Part shown: positions 33,783-42,074 of the stretch, piece by piece | Position numbering within the stretch: the stretch's first letter is position 1 | Layout: the number at the start of each line of letters is the position of its first letter | Assembly (NCBI RefSeq): GCF_023336755.1 | Contig: NZ_JALZWP010000003.1 | Location: forward strand, 124,001-188,000 | Direction of reading: 5' to 3' | DNA from: Roseinatronobacter domitianus | GTDB lineage: Bacteria > Pseudomonadota > Alphaproteobacteria > Rhodobacterales > Rhodobacteraceae | DNA length: 64,000 nucleotides | The notes under the pieces: generated by a model | The model's input: the letters and a program-made list of their open reading frames with translations, nothing else | The model's database searches: none | What the model was told of the DNA's origin: nothing | Program-made: the position numbers and the translations under genes

Positions 33783-35074
33783 ACCTGCTGTTCGCCAATG
33801 ATCGCGCCGGGCAGTATCCGCCCAGTTACTATGCCGACACCGCAACGCCACTTGCTCTGCAACCGCCGCTGAAGGGTGCGACAAAGGCAGATGTCTGCAT
33901 TGTTGGCGCGGGTTATACAGGGCTGTCTGCCGCGCTGCATCTGGCCGAACGCGGCTATTCGGTGCGCGTATTGGAAGCGCATCGGGTGGGATTCGGCGCA
34001 TCGGGGCGCAATGGCGGGCAGATCGGGCCGGGCCAGCGCATAGAGCAAGACGCGATCGAACGCATGGTCGGGCGCGATGACGCGCACAGGCTGTGGCAGA
34101 TGGGGCTGGATGCGCGAGATCTGGTGCAGCATCTGATTACGCGGCACGCGATGGACTGCCCCATCGCGCCCGGCGTCATCCATGCCGATTGGCAGCAGAG
34201 CGGCGCACGCCACAGCCATGCTTATGCCGAGAAGCTGGCCCGCGAGTATGGATACACCGAGATCGAACCACTGGACCGCGCCGGGGTTCAGGAGATCGTC
34301 AATTCGCCCCGGTATAAAGGCGGCATCCTTGACCATGGCGCGGGGCATTTGCACCCGTTGCGCTATGCGCTTGGCCTTGCGCGCGCGGCCCTGAAAGCTG
34401 GCGCGGTGATCCATGAAAACGCGCTTGTGGTGGCGATAGAGCCGGGGGCGCGCCCCATTATCCGCACCCAGACAGGGCATGTGCAGGCCGATCACGTTAT
34501 CTTGGCCGCGAATGGCTATTTGGGCGGGCTGGCGCCACAGGTCGCGGCGCGCGTCATGCCGATCAATAATTTCATCATTGCCACCGAACCACTGCCCGAA
34601 GGCATGGTTCTAAGGCGCAATCATGCCGTGGCAGACAGCAAGTTCGTTATCAATTACTTCCGCCTGTCCGGGGATAACCGGCTGTTATTCGGCGGCGGCG
34701 AAAGCTATGGCTACCGCTTTCCCGACATTCCGCGCACCGTGCGCAAACCCATGCTGCAAGTGTTTCCGCAACTGGCCAATACCCGCATTACCCATGCATG
34801 GGGCGGCACATTGGCGATCACCATGACGCGCCTGCCCGCCTTTATGCGAGTGGCCCCAAATATCCTGTCGGCCTCGGGCTATTCGGGCCATGGCGTGGCG
34901 CTGGCCACGCTCGCGGGCCGGATTATGGCCGAAACCGTTGCAGGCAAATCGGAACGCTTTGACCTGATGGCGCGACTTCCCCTGCCCCGTTTTCCCGGCG
35001 GGCGCGCATTACGCAGCCCGCTTCTGGCTTTGGCCATGACATGGTTCGGGCTGCGCGACAAATTAGGGCTGTGA
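33779..35074 (+). CDS. FAD-dependent oxidase, PuuB/DAO-like
   Basis: A 431-residue flavoprotein of the DAO family. The dinucleotide-binding motif is VCIVGAGYTGLSAALHLAERG (about residues 38-58), and the C-terminal FAD contact GYSGHGVALATLAGR is present. PuuB oxidises gamma-glutamylputrescine, so this enzyme probably oxidises a gamma-glutamylated amine produced by the two ligases. The start ATG overlaps the ligase stop by four bases. With no aldehyde dehydrogenase in the window the pathway is incomplete here. Confidence 0.8.
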   Translation: MNLLFANDRAGQYPPSYYADTATPLALQPPLKGATKADVCIVGAGYTGLSAALHLAERGYSVRVLEAHRVGFGASGRNGGQIGPGQRIEQDAIERMVGRDDAHRLWQMGLDARDLVQHLITRHAMDCPIAPGVIHADWQQSGARHSHAYAEKLAREYGYTEIEPLDRAGVQEIVNSPRYKGGILDHGAGHLHPLRYALGLARAALKAGAVIHENALVVAIEPGARPIIRTQTGHVQADHVILAANGYLGGLAPQVAARVMPINNFIIATEPLPEGMVLRRNHAVADSKFVINYFRLSGDNRLLFGGGESYGYRFPDIPRTVRKPMLQVFPQLANTRITHAWGGTLAITMTRLPAFMRVAPNILSASGYSGHGVALATLAGRIMAETVAGKSERFDLMARLPLPRFPGGRALRSPLLALAMTWFGLRDKLGL

Positions 35075-35077
35075 GCG

Positions 35078-35617
35078 CTACTTGTTCATCTTCGACAGCT
35101 TGTCCTGCAATTCCGAAAGCTGTTTCTTAATGTCGTCCAGATCGTCGCCGCTGGAGCCGCCCTCGGACTCCTGAATACCCGGCCAACCTGCCATCATGGT
35201 TTTCATGAAAGCCTGCTGCTGGCGCTGCATTTCTTCGAAGCCGGGCATGGCCGCCATCGGGTTCGCACGAGCCATGTTGTCCACAATCTGCGACTGGCCG
35301 TCGCGCAGCATCTCAAAAGACATGGCCAAGAATTGCGGCACCACGCTTTGCGCTTGCGTCGTATAGCTGCGCACAAGGTCAGTCAGCACGTCGATCGGCA
35401 AGACACTTTCGCCCCGGCTTTCGTGCTCTGCCACGATCTGAAGCAGGTATTGCCGCGTCAGATCATCGCCGGATTTCAGGTCGACGATCTGCACTTCGCG
35501 CCCATCGCGGATGAAACCCGCGATATCCTCAAGCGTCACATAATCGCTGGTTTCCGTGTTATATAGCCTGCGACTGGCATAGCGCTTTATCAGCAGCGGT
35601 TTTGCGTCTTGTGACAC
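35078..35617 (-). CDS. phaR: Polyhydroxyalkanoate synthesis repressor
   Basis: A 179-residue PhaR. The N-terminal PHB accumulation regulatory domain is unmistakable (LLIKRYASRRLYNTETSDYVTLEDIAGFIRDG), followed by the DNA-binding/oligomerisation part and a Met/Gln-rich C terminus. PhaR binds PHA granules and its DNA sites; the free form represses phaP and itself. I start at the GTG (35617), which has GGAGG seven bases upstream; an ATG at 35632 is possible. A near-perfect operator lies just upstream, pointing to autoregulation. Confidence 0.9.
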   Translation of the reverse strand: MSQDAKPLLIKRYASRRLYNTETSDYVTLEDIAGFIRDGREVQIVDLKSGDDLTRQYLLQIVAEHESRGESVLPIDVLTDLVRSYTTQAQSVVPQFLAMSFEMLRDGQSQIVDNMARANPMAAMPGFEEMQRQQQAFMKTMMAGWPGIQESEGGSSGDDLDDIKKQLSELQDKLSKMNK

Positions 35618-35637
35618 GAGGCCCCCTCCCATGGGTT

Positions 35638-35648
35638 TTGCGGTGCAG
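35638..35648. promoter_or_regulatory. Near-consensus PhaR operator upstream of phaR
   Basis: TTGC-GGT-GCAG differs from the reported PhaR site CTGC-N3-GCAG at one of eight bases and lies 21 bases upstream of the phaR start, as expected for autorepression. Confidence 0.6.
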
Positions 35649-35672
35649 CAGAGCCTAGGGGAGGTTACGACA

Positions 35673-35706
35673 AAAGAAAAGGGCGCGCATTGCATGCGCA
35701 CCCTTT
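35673..35706 (-). terminator. Terminator of phaP
   Basis: Stem GGGcGCGCA (35681-35689) / TGCGCaCCC (35695-35703) with one mismatch. On the minus strand it is followed by TTTTCTTTT, between phaP and phaR. Confidence 0.7.
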
Positions 35707-35760
35707 CATCGCGGTCAACTGTCGGGAGGAACAGGTCCGCGGGTAGAGAACCGAAGCGCC

Positions 35761-36204
35761 TTACTTGGCGGTTGCGGCTTTCGTTGCTTTGGTCGCCGTG
35801 TCGGTGGCTTTCTTGACTGCAGCAGTGGTTTCTTCCTGCATGTCCTTGCCAGCAGCCATCAGCAACTCAACGGTGTCCATCTGCACTTTTTTCGCGATTT
35901 CAGCGAAAGCAGCGACATGCTCTGCGGCGGTTTCAGCCGAAGCGGATGCGAAATCGGTCATGGCTTTGCTGTAGTCAGCCGGATCTTCCTTGGCGGTCGA
36001 CAGCTCACCGGCTTTTGCCAGCGTTGCCTTGGTCCATTTGGTCGAAACTTCGGTCGACTTTTCGGCAGCTTCAAGAGCAACTTTGCTCATCTTTTCTGCA
36101 ACAGCAGCCTGGGTTTTGAACATATCGGTGAACGCGGTGGTGTCCATCGGCATGGTGCCCATCATGTCTTTCATCATTTTGGTGTAATCAGCAGCGTTGG
36201 TCAT
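35761..36204 (-). CDS. phaP: Phasin, PHA granule surface protein
   Basis: A 147-residue helical protein rich in Ala, Lys, Thr and Met without a signal peptide. The phasin domain runs through residues 15-115 (AFTDMFKTQAAVAEKMSKVALEAAEKS and similar amphipathic heptads), and the tail is an Ala-Thr-Lys repeat. Phasins coat PHB granules, control their size and are usually very abundant; the AGGAGA ribosome site and the strong flanking operator and terminator fit high, regulated expression. It lies between phaR and phaC on the minus strand. Confidence 0.88.
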   Translation of the reverse strand: MTNAADYTKMMKDMMGTMPMDTTAFTDMFKTQAAVAEKMSKVALEAAEKSTEVSTKWTKATLAKAGELSTAKEDPADYSKAMTDFASASAETAAEHVAAFAEIAKKVQMDTVELLMAAGKDMQEETTAAVKKATDTATKATKAATAK

Positions 36205-36273
36205 TGTGCTTCTCCTAGCTAAAACTTCCGGCAGGTCGCGTCGTGTTCCCTGCGTCTGAACACAATATGCATG

Positions 36274-36284
36274 CTGCGGTGCAG
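36274..36284. promoter_or_regulatory. PhaR operator, site 1 (phaP-proximal)
   Basis: CTGC-GGT-GCAG is an exact match to the PhaR consensus CTGC-N3-GCAG. It is embedded in a 13-base perfect inverted repeat with site 2 (36302-36312), with an 18-base T-rich spacer. It lies 70 bases upstream of the phaP start. Confidence 0.8.
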
Positions 36285-36301
36285 CATTTCAATCTTTTTT
36301 T

Positions 36302-36312
36302 CTGCACCGCAG
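36302..36312. promoter_or_regulatory. PhaR operator, site 2
   Basis: CTGC-ACC-GCAG is an exact match to CTGC-N3-GCAG and the inverted partner of site 1. The two T-rich runs around it are consistent with the A+T-rich, TGC-flanked targets described for PhaR. Confidence 0.8.
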
Positions 36313-36340
36313 CATTTTTTTTGCTAGGCTAAATCCAACC

Positions 36341-38143
36341 TTATGACATCGCATCGTTTTTCGTGCTCTTCACATAGGTGCCGGGTGCGTCCGCCAACAC
36401 CTCATACCCCGAATCACCGGGGATCCGCGCCGGAATTTTTGCCCCAGAGCGCTTGCGAAGCCACTCTTCCCAGCGATGCCACCACGATCCTTCGTGGAAT
36501 TCTGCGACCTCCATCCAGTCTTCCGGCGTGCCCTTCACCTCTGGCCCCGCATGGTGGCCGTATTTCTTCTTGGCAGGGGGATTGATGATCCCGGCAATAT
36601 GCCCCGATTGCGACCGGATGAAGGTCTTGTCCCGACTGCCCATTTTAGCAATGCCACGGAAGCTGGATTTCCATGCGGCGATGTGGTCGGTCTCGCAGGC
36701 CACAGCAAATAGCGGGTGCTTCACATCCGACAGCGACACATCCTCGCCGCAGATCCGGAAAGTATCAGACGCGAAGCGATCCTGCTGGCACAGCCCGCGC
36801 AGATATTCCACGCACATCTTGCCCGGCAGGTTGGTGCCATCACCGTTCCAATACAGAAGGTCGAACGCCGGCGGCGCCTCACCCATCATGTAGCTGCGGA
36901 TGGCCGGACCATAGATAAGGTCGTTTGACCGCAGGTAGGAAAAGGTCCGCGACATGAAGAAACTGTCCAGATACCCGTTCTCGTTGCACTCGGCTTCTAT
37001 CCCGTCGACGAAATCATCTTCCAGAAAAACTCCGACCTCGCCCCGGTTCGAAAAATCCGTAAGCGTGGTGAAGAAGGTCGCCGCGCGCACCGATTTGTCT
37101 TTGCGCTTGCTCATCAGCGCCAAGGTCAGCGCCAGTGTCGTCCCGGCAATGCAATAGCCGATCGCGTTGACCTGTGGTTCACCGGTGATCTCGCGGGTGA
37201 CGCGAATCGCTTCCAGATACCCTTCAGCAACATAGTCATCCATGCCCGTATCGGCATAGCTCGCATCGGGGTTCACCCATGACACCACGAACAGCGTATA
37301 GCCCTGATCCACGATCCACTTAATCAGGCTGTTCTGCGGCTTCAGGTCCATCACATAGTATTTGTTGATCCATGGCGGAAAGATCAAAAGCGGCGTGCGG
37401 TGGACCTGCTCGGTCGTGGGACTGAACTGGATCAGTTCGAACAAACGGTTGCGAAATACCACTTTGCCCGGGGTCGTCGCCAAGTTCTGACCCAGCTTGA
37501 ACGCTTCCTTGTCGGCCAGCGTGACCTGCAACTCGCCTTTGTTCGCCTCCACGTCGCGCACAAGGTTCTCCAGCCCGCGCACAAGGCTCTCCCCCTCGGT
37601 CTCGACCGCCTTCATCAGCGCGTCAGGGTTGGTGGCTAAAAAATTGGTCGGCGCCATCATGTCGACCAACTGTGACGTGAAATACCGCAACCGGCGCTTT
37701 TCGCGATCGTCGATCGACTCCAGACCCTCGATCGCATCCTGCATTGTCCCGGACGCGATCATGTATTGCTGCTTGATGTAGTTGAAATAGGGGTGGGTCT
37801 TCCACAACGGGTTCGAAAAACGGCGGTCGTCGGGGGTCATATCCGCCGGTGCCTTTAACTTCCCGCTTTGCAAAACTTTTTGCGCTTCCAAATGATGCTT
37901 CAGCGATTTGCCCCAGAATTCAAGCTGTTGCTCCAAAGCCTTGGACGGGTTCTTGGCCATTTCGGTCCAATAAGCCGTCACGCCATGCAAGAACAGGTCC
38001 GAATCGGGCGCTTGCAGGCTGGGCCGCGGTGGCTCGCGGTGCGCCAAGGCGTTTGTAAGGCGTGCGGTCAACGCCTCTATCCGGGCCATGTTTTCTTTCA
38101 AACGTTCAGCTTTTTTTTCATCATCATATTCAGAAGTTGTCAT
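36341..38143 (-). CDS. phaC: Class I poly(3-hydroxyalkanoate) synthase
   Basis: A 600-residue PHA polymerase acting on 3-hydroxybutyryl-CoA at granules. The lipase-box-like motif GYCIAGTTLAL carries the catalytic Cys331, with Asp in ACETDHIAAW and His in QSGHIAGIINPP completing the triad. The N-terminal domain (about residues 40-250) is the class I type and length fits (589 in Ralstonia). phaC is divergent from the depolymerase gene phaZ, a Rhodobacteraceae arrangement. Confidence 0.94.
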   Translation of the reverse strand: MTTSEYDDEKKAERLKENMARIEALTARLTNALAHREPPRPSLQAPDSDLFLHGVTAYWTEMAKNPSKALEQQLEFWGKSLKHHLEAQKVLQSGKLKAPADMTPDDRRFSNPLWKTHPYFNYIKQQYMIASGTMQDAIEGLESIDDREKRRLRYFTSQLVDMMAPTNFLATNPDALMKAVETEGESLVRGLENLVRDVEANKGELQVTLADKEAFKLGQNLATTPGKVVFRNRLFELIQFSPTTEQVHRTPLLIFPPWINKYYVMDLKPQNSLIKWIVDQGYTLFVVSWVNPDASYADTGMDDYVAEGYLEAIRVTREITGEPQVNAIGYCIAGTTLALTLALMSKRKDKSVRAATFFTTLTDFSNRGEVGVFLEDDFVDGIEAECNENGYLDSFFMSRTFSYLRSNDLIYGPAIRSYMMGEAPPAFDLLYWNGDGTNLPGKMCVEYLRGLCQQDRFASDTFRICGEDVSLSDVKHPLFAVACETDHIAAWKSSFRGIAKMGSRDKTFIRSQSGHIAGIINPPAKKKYGHHAGPEVKGTPEDWMEVAEFHEGSWWHRWEEWLRKRSGAKIPARIPGDSGYEVLADAPGTYVKSTKNDAMS

Positions 38144-38197
38144 AAAGCGAATTTCCCCCTACCCTTCGCATGCGCAGCATATTGTCGTTTAGGATAG

Positions 38198-38208
38198 CTG
38201 CCGCGCAA
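38198..38208. promoter_or_regulatory. Near-consensus PhaR site in the phaC/phaZ divergent region
   Basis: CTGC-CGC-GCAA matches CTGC-N3-GCAG at seven of eight bases. It sits in the 121-base gap that must contain both promoters. One mismatch and no second copy keep the confidence low. Confidence 0.35.
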
Positions 38209-38264
38209 CTTGAGTTAAAGGGACGATTGGCGTTACCTGTTCGAGCGCTGAAAAGGATGACTGC

Positions 38265-39542
38265 ATGAAGGGCATGGCCACCTACGACCTGATGGAAGCC
38301 ATTCGCAACACAAACGAATGGATGGGCGCTTCTGCGCGGGCATTCGCCTCTTACCCGGTCTGGGGAATGGTGCCGCACCCGATGTTCAAGGTAATGTCGG
38401 CTTGGGGCCGCGTGACAGAGCGCAGTTTCGCCCGGATGGTCATCAAGCCAGACTGGAATATAACATCCGTCGTCGCAGAAGACGGGCGTGACCACATCGT
38501 TGAAGAAGTGGTTGAATTAGCACGACCTTTTGGCGATCTGCTGCGCTTTAAAGTGCATGGCCGTCCAGAAAAGCCGCGCCGTGTTCTTCTCTGCGCGCCG
38601 ATGTCGGGGCATTATGCGACGCTTCTTCGCTCGACAGTGGCCAGCCTGCTGCCGGATTGTGAGATCTGGGTTACGGACTGGCACAACGCCCGCGACATTC
38701 CCGTGTCGGAAGGCAAATTCGACATCGAAGATTACACGCTCTACCTCACCGACTTTATTCGCCATCTTGGGCCAGATACAAATGTGATCGCCGTGTGCCA
38801 ACCGGTGCCGCTGGCGCTGGCCGCCACCGCCTACCTCGCAGAGCTGGAACCCGAATCGCAGCCCCGCACACTGACGCTGATCGGAGGCCCGGTGGACCCG
38901 GATGCCGCGCCTACGGAAGTTACAGATTTCGGCGAACGTGTGACTATGGGGCAACTGGAACATCTTGCGATCCAGCGTGTCGGCTTCAAATACAGCGGCG
39001 TTGGGCGGTTGGTCTATCCGGGTCTGTTGCAGCTTGGCGGCTTCATCTCGATGAACCTTGAACGTCACTCACAGGCCTTTGCAGACAAAATTTCTGCCGA
39101 AGCTCATGGCCAAGGCGGCGAGCGCGACAAGCATAACCGCTTCTATGACGAATATCTGTCCGTCATGGACATGACAGCAGAATTCTACCTGTCCACGGTG
39201 GAACGTATCTTCAAAGACCGTGAAATCGCGCGCAACGAATTCATGGTCGATGGGCACAAGGTCGATATCGGTAAGATCACGCGCGTTGCCGTCAAGATCG
39301 TCGAGGGCGAGAAAGACGATATCAGCGCGCCCGGTCAATGCCTTGCCGCGCTGGACCTGTTGACAGGACTGTCGGATGCGCAAAAGGCCAGCCATGTCGA
39401 ACCCGGAGCGGGGCATTACGGTATTTTCGCCGGCAAGTCGTGGCGCAACAATATCCGCCCGCTGGTAATGGAATTCATGGACACGCATTCCGACGATGGT
39501 GGTGGCGCGCGCCGCCTGAAAGTCGCAGCATCAAACGGATAA
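38265..39542 (+). CDS. phaZ: Intracellular poly(3-hydroxybutyrate) depolymerase
   Basis: A 425-residue PhaZ without a signal peptide. The active-site Cys lies in AVCQPVPLALAA (Cys178), replacing the Ser of lipase boxes, as in Ralstonia PhaZ1. The opening ATYDLMEAIRNTNEWMGASARAFA and the region APMSGHYATLLR are family hallmarks, and the C-terminal catalytic His is in PGAGHYGIFAG. It mobilises stored polymer from granules and is divergent from the synthase gene, so synthesis and breakdown share one control region. Confidence 0.9.
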   Translation: MKGMATYDLMEAIRNTNEWMGASARAFASYPVWGMVPHPMFKVMSAWGRVTERSFARMVIKPDWNITSVVAEDGRDHIVEEVVELARPFGDLLRFKVHGRPEKPRRVLLCAPMSGHYATLLRSTVASLLPDCEIWVTDWHNARDIPVSEGKFDIEDYTLYLTDFIRHLGPDTNVIAVCQPVPLALAATAYLAELEPESQPRTLTLIGGPVDPDAAPTEVTDFGERVTMGQLEHLAIQRVGFKYSGVGRLVYPGLLQLGGFISMNLERHSQAFADKISAEAHGQGGERDKHNRFYDEYLSVMDMTAEFYLSTVERIFKDREIARNEFMVDGHKVDIGKITRVAVKIVEGEKDDISAPGQCLAALDLLTGLSDAQKASHVEPGAGHYGIFAGKSWRNNIRPLVMEFMDTHSDDGGGARRLKVAASNG

Positions 39543-39546
39543 ACCG

Positions 39547-39573
39547 AAAACCCCCGCCAATGGCGGGGGTTTC
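39547..39573 (+). terminator. Rho-independent terminator of phaZ
   Basis: Perfect stem CCCCCGCC (39551-39558) / GGCGGGGG (39562-39569), 3-base loop, followed by TTTC and preceded by AAAA, so it can work for both convergent units. Confidence 0.85.
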
Positions 39574-39600
39574 GCGTTTCACGGGTCCGGGTCTTTGCGC

Positions 39601-41007
39601 TTAATTCCCAAGTGCTGCGTTCAGTCCCTGCCGGGTTTCGGCGGTTGCAAGCTGGGCATGCAAGCGTTCAAATTCGGATTTGGCCTGCACTCTTTGACCG
39701 GAATTAAGTAACGCATAGGCGCGCAAGATAGACAGGTCGCGGCGCAGCCCACCTTTCAACTGCTCTAGCGCGTTGAAATAGGCGATGGACTGGCGATAAT
39801 CGCCATTGCGATACGCTTTCACGCCACGCTGGTCCAGCACGATGCTTTCGACCTCTGCGCGCTGCGTGTCGGTCAGCCGGGCGCGTGTGGCAATCTGCGC
39901 CCCCTGCTCGGTCATGTTCAGGTTAAGGTAAGACAACGCCAGCCCATAATGCGCGTCACGCCCGACATTGGGACCAATCGCATCCCCAGCCGCTGCCGAA
40001 GCTTGGAACCCGACAAGCGACTCTGTCGGGCGATCATGGCTGTAAAGGCACCATGACCGTTCATAAAGAACATCCAGCGAGCGCGGGTTCTGCGATGCCG
40101 CGATGCAGCGTGCATATTGTTCGCGTTCTTTCAGGGCACGCACCTCTGCAAGGCGCCCATCCCCGCGCACGGGCAGTCCCGATGAGTTTGTCGCCGGTGC
40201 CGAAGGCGGCGCCGCCACGGCTTGCGGGCGCGGCGCAGGAGCCGCGCGTGGTGCTGGCGCAGCCGCCGTTTGTGGTGCCGGGGCACCTCCCCCCAGCAAA
40301 CGCTGTTGCAACGCATTCAATCGCGGGGTTTCCGCCCGGTTCGCAGTGCGGGCAACGTCGAACATGCTGGCCAGATCGGCCTGGCTTGCCACGGCAGAGG
40401 CCTTTTCCAACGTGGGTTCCATCTGGCTGTAGCCAGTGCAGGATTGCACGGTGTTGCGATATGTCGTGACAGCGGCGGCCGTCTGCCCGGCCAGCACATA
40501 CATGTCCGACAACAGCCATGCGTTGTTGATCCGCTCGCAGCTCATAATCTGGGGCGAGCGTCGTGCTATCGCGATTGCGTCGGCCGCGTTTCGCGCAGCG
40601 GTAGCGGATGTGAACGCGTCCTGCGCCTCGTTTGTTTCCAGCACCCGCAACATGTCGGCAGGCGGTGTCCAGCCCGAGACGGCCTGACGGTTGGTGTCGA
40701 TCTCACGACGCGCGGCGGCATAATCCTTGCGTTCAATAAGGCGCCAGATCGCGCCTTCGTCGACATTGGCGGTTGTCGCCTGTGGCACCAGCAAGTCGTT
40801 CATATCGGACGGCGGACGCCAATCGGGATAGGCCGCGCGCAAACGGCGCAACTCTGCGCGAGTCGCCTCGTCATCGCCTTGTTGCAGATAATAGCGCAAA
40901 GCGCGCAAATCATCGTAGCTGGCGGTTTGCGCATAGGCCGACCCGCCGGCCAGGCAGGCCAGAACAGCGGCGATCAGGGCTGGATGACGAACACGGGATC
41001 GGATCAT
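39601..41007 (-). CDS. Cellulose-operon TPR-like periplasmic protein (BcsC-position gene)
   Basis: A 468-residue secreted protein (signal peptide 1-27, SAYAQ). Helical repeats with TPR-like spacing are seen in residues 30-200 and 310-460 (for example ALRYYLQQGDDEATRAELRRLR), separated by an Ala-Pro-rich disordered linker (about 235-280). It occupies the place of bcsC but is much shorter than the roughly 1150-residue BcsC and has no outer-membrane barrel. It may form the periplasmic scaffold, with export through another porin. The start overlaps the bcsZ stop by four bases. Confidence 0.65.
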   Translation of the reverse strand: MIRSRVRHPALIAAVLACLAGGSAYAQTASYDDLRALRYYLQQGDDEATRAELRRLRAAYPDWRPPSDMNDLLVPQATTANVDEGAIWRLIERKDYAAARREIDTNRQAVSGWTPPADMLRVLETNEAQDAFTSATAARNAADAIAIARRSPQIMSCERINNAWLLSDMYVLAGQTAAAVTTYRNTVQSCTGYSQMEPTLEKASAVASQADLASMFDVARTANRAETPRLNALQQRLLGGGAPAPQTAAAPAPRAAPAPRPQAVAAPPSAPATNSSGLPVRGDGRLAEVRALKEREQYARCIAASQNPRSLDVLYERSWCLYSHDRPTESLVGFQASAAAGDAIGPNVGRDAHYGLALSYLNLNMTEQGAQIATRARLTDTQRAEVESIVLDQRGVKAYRNGDYRQSIAYFNALEQLKGGLRRDLSILRAYALLNSGQRVQAKSEFERLHAQLATAETRQGLNAALGN

Positions 41008-42074
41008 AACGGCACACATTCCGGCAAGGTTTCATGGGCGGCGATCATTGCAAACAGGTGCAAAGTCGCCGGATAATAAGGTTGGTCAGGCGTGAATGGC
41101 GGGATGAGCGCGCCGGGTCCCGCACCTTCCGCGCAGGTGACAAGCCCAGCAATCGCTTGATATCCGGCATCGCCCGAGCTTTCGAGAACGCTGCCAGAGA
41201 TTGGTTCCAACACAGTCGGCACGCCAACACCGGGCTGCACCGTTCTTGCATAAACAGCCGCCATGCGTCGCACTGCAAGATGACGCGGGATGCGCGACCA
41301 GATCAAAAATAGCGGCACGCGCAGCGCCTCATAGCCGGTATTCTCGGACAGGGTTTTCGATGCCGTAACCCCATCCGGCGACGCATCAATCCAATCCGGC
41401 ACCAGACCGCCCTGAGCAAGCTGATCCAGCAGCGCCTCGCCATGCTGCGCGCAAATCGCAAGCGCGCTGACCCCGGTCACGGCGGCAACCTCGCGCATGG
41501 CGCGCGGCATGTAATAGGAGGGGTTTATCGTGACATGTGTTTCTTTGTTGAACCCAAATTGCGCGGGCAACAAAAGCGTGCGCCCCTCTGCACCCGGCAT
41601 GGGCACGATACAGGTCGCCGCCAAGGCCTCGGCGATCTCTCTGGCGCGCGTCATATAGGCCCGATTGTCAAATCGCGCCGCCGCCCGCACCAGCGCCCAT
41701 GCATAGAACAGATCACCATCCGACGCATTGTTGCGGTCCGGCACGGCATTGACCGTATCCGGCAACCAGCGCCAAGCCAGAAGCGGATCAGAGCGCACGG
41801 CAAGATTGCGCTCGGTCCATTGGAACATCCGGGCAAATGCCTCGGCATCGTCAAAATACGACGCCAGCACCATCCCATAGCCCTGCCCTTCGGAATGGCT
41901 GGCCTGACCTTGCAATGTATCGACCACACGGCCATCGGGCATGACAAAGCGGTCCCGCCAAGCCTGCCACAGAGGACGCGCGGTCTGGCCGAACTCTGCC
42001 ATCATGGTTTGGGCCATGCTGGAACCCGCAAACATGGTTGCGGCGGTGCCAGACAAGAAATCACGTCTTTTCAT
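41004..42074 (-). CDS. bcsZ: Periplasmic cellulase (glycosyl hydrolase family 8)
   Basis: A 356-residue GH8 endoglucanase. A Tat/Sec leader opens the protein (MKRRDFLSGTAATMFAGSSMAQ), followed by the catalytic glutamate in SEGQGYGMVLASYFDD and the Asp region NASDGDLFYAWAL. BcsZ trims nascent cellulose and is required for normal output in many species. The start MKRRDF was chosen over an upstream ATG because it gives the leader. It is coupled to bcsB (four-base overlap) and to the TPR gene. Confidence 0.88.
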   Translation of the reverse strand: MKRRDFLSGTAATMFAGSSMAQTMMAEFGQTARPLWQAWRDRFVMPDGRVVDTLQGQASHSEGQGYGMVLASYFDDAEAFARMFQWTERNLAVRSDPLLAWRWLPDTVNAVPDRNNASDGDLFYAWALVRAAARFDNRAYMTRAREIAEALAATCIVPMPGAEGRTLLLPAQFGFNKETHVTINPSYYMPRAMREVAAVTGVSALAICAQHGEALLDQLAQGGLVPDWIDASPDGVTASKTLSENTGYEALRVPLFLIWSRIPRHLAVRRMAAVYARTVQPGVGVPTVLEPISGSVLESSGDAGYQAIAGLVTCAEGAGPGALIPPFTPDQPYYPATLHLFAMIAAHETLPECVPL

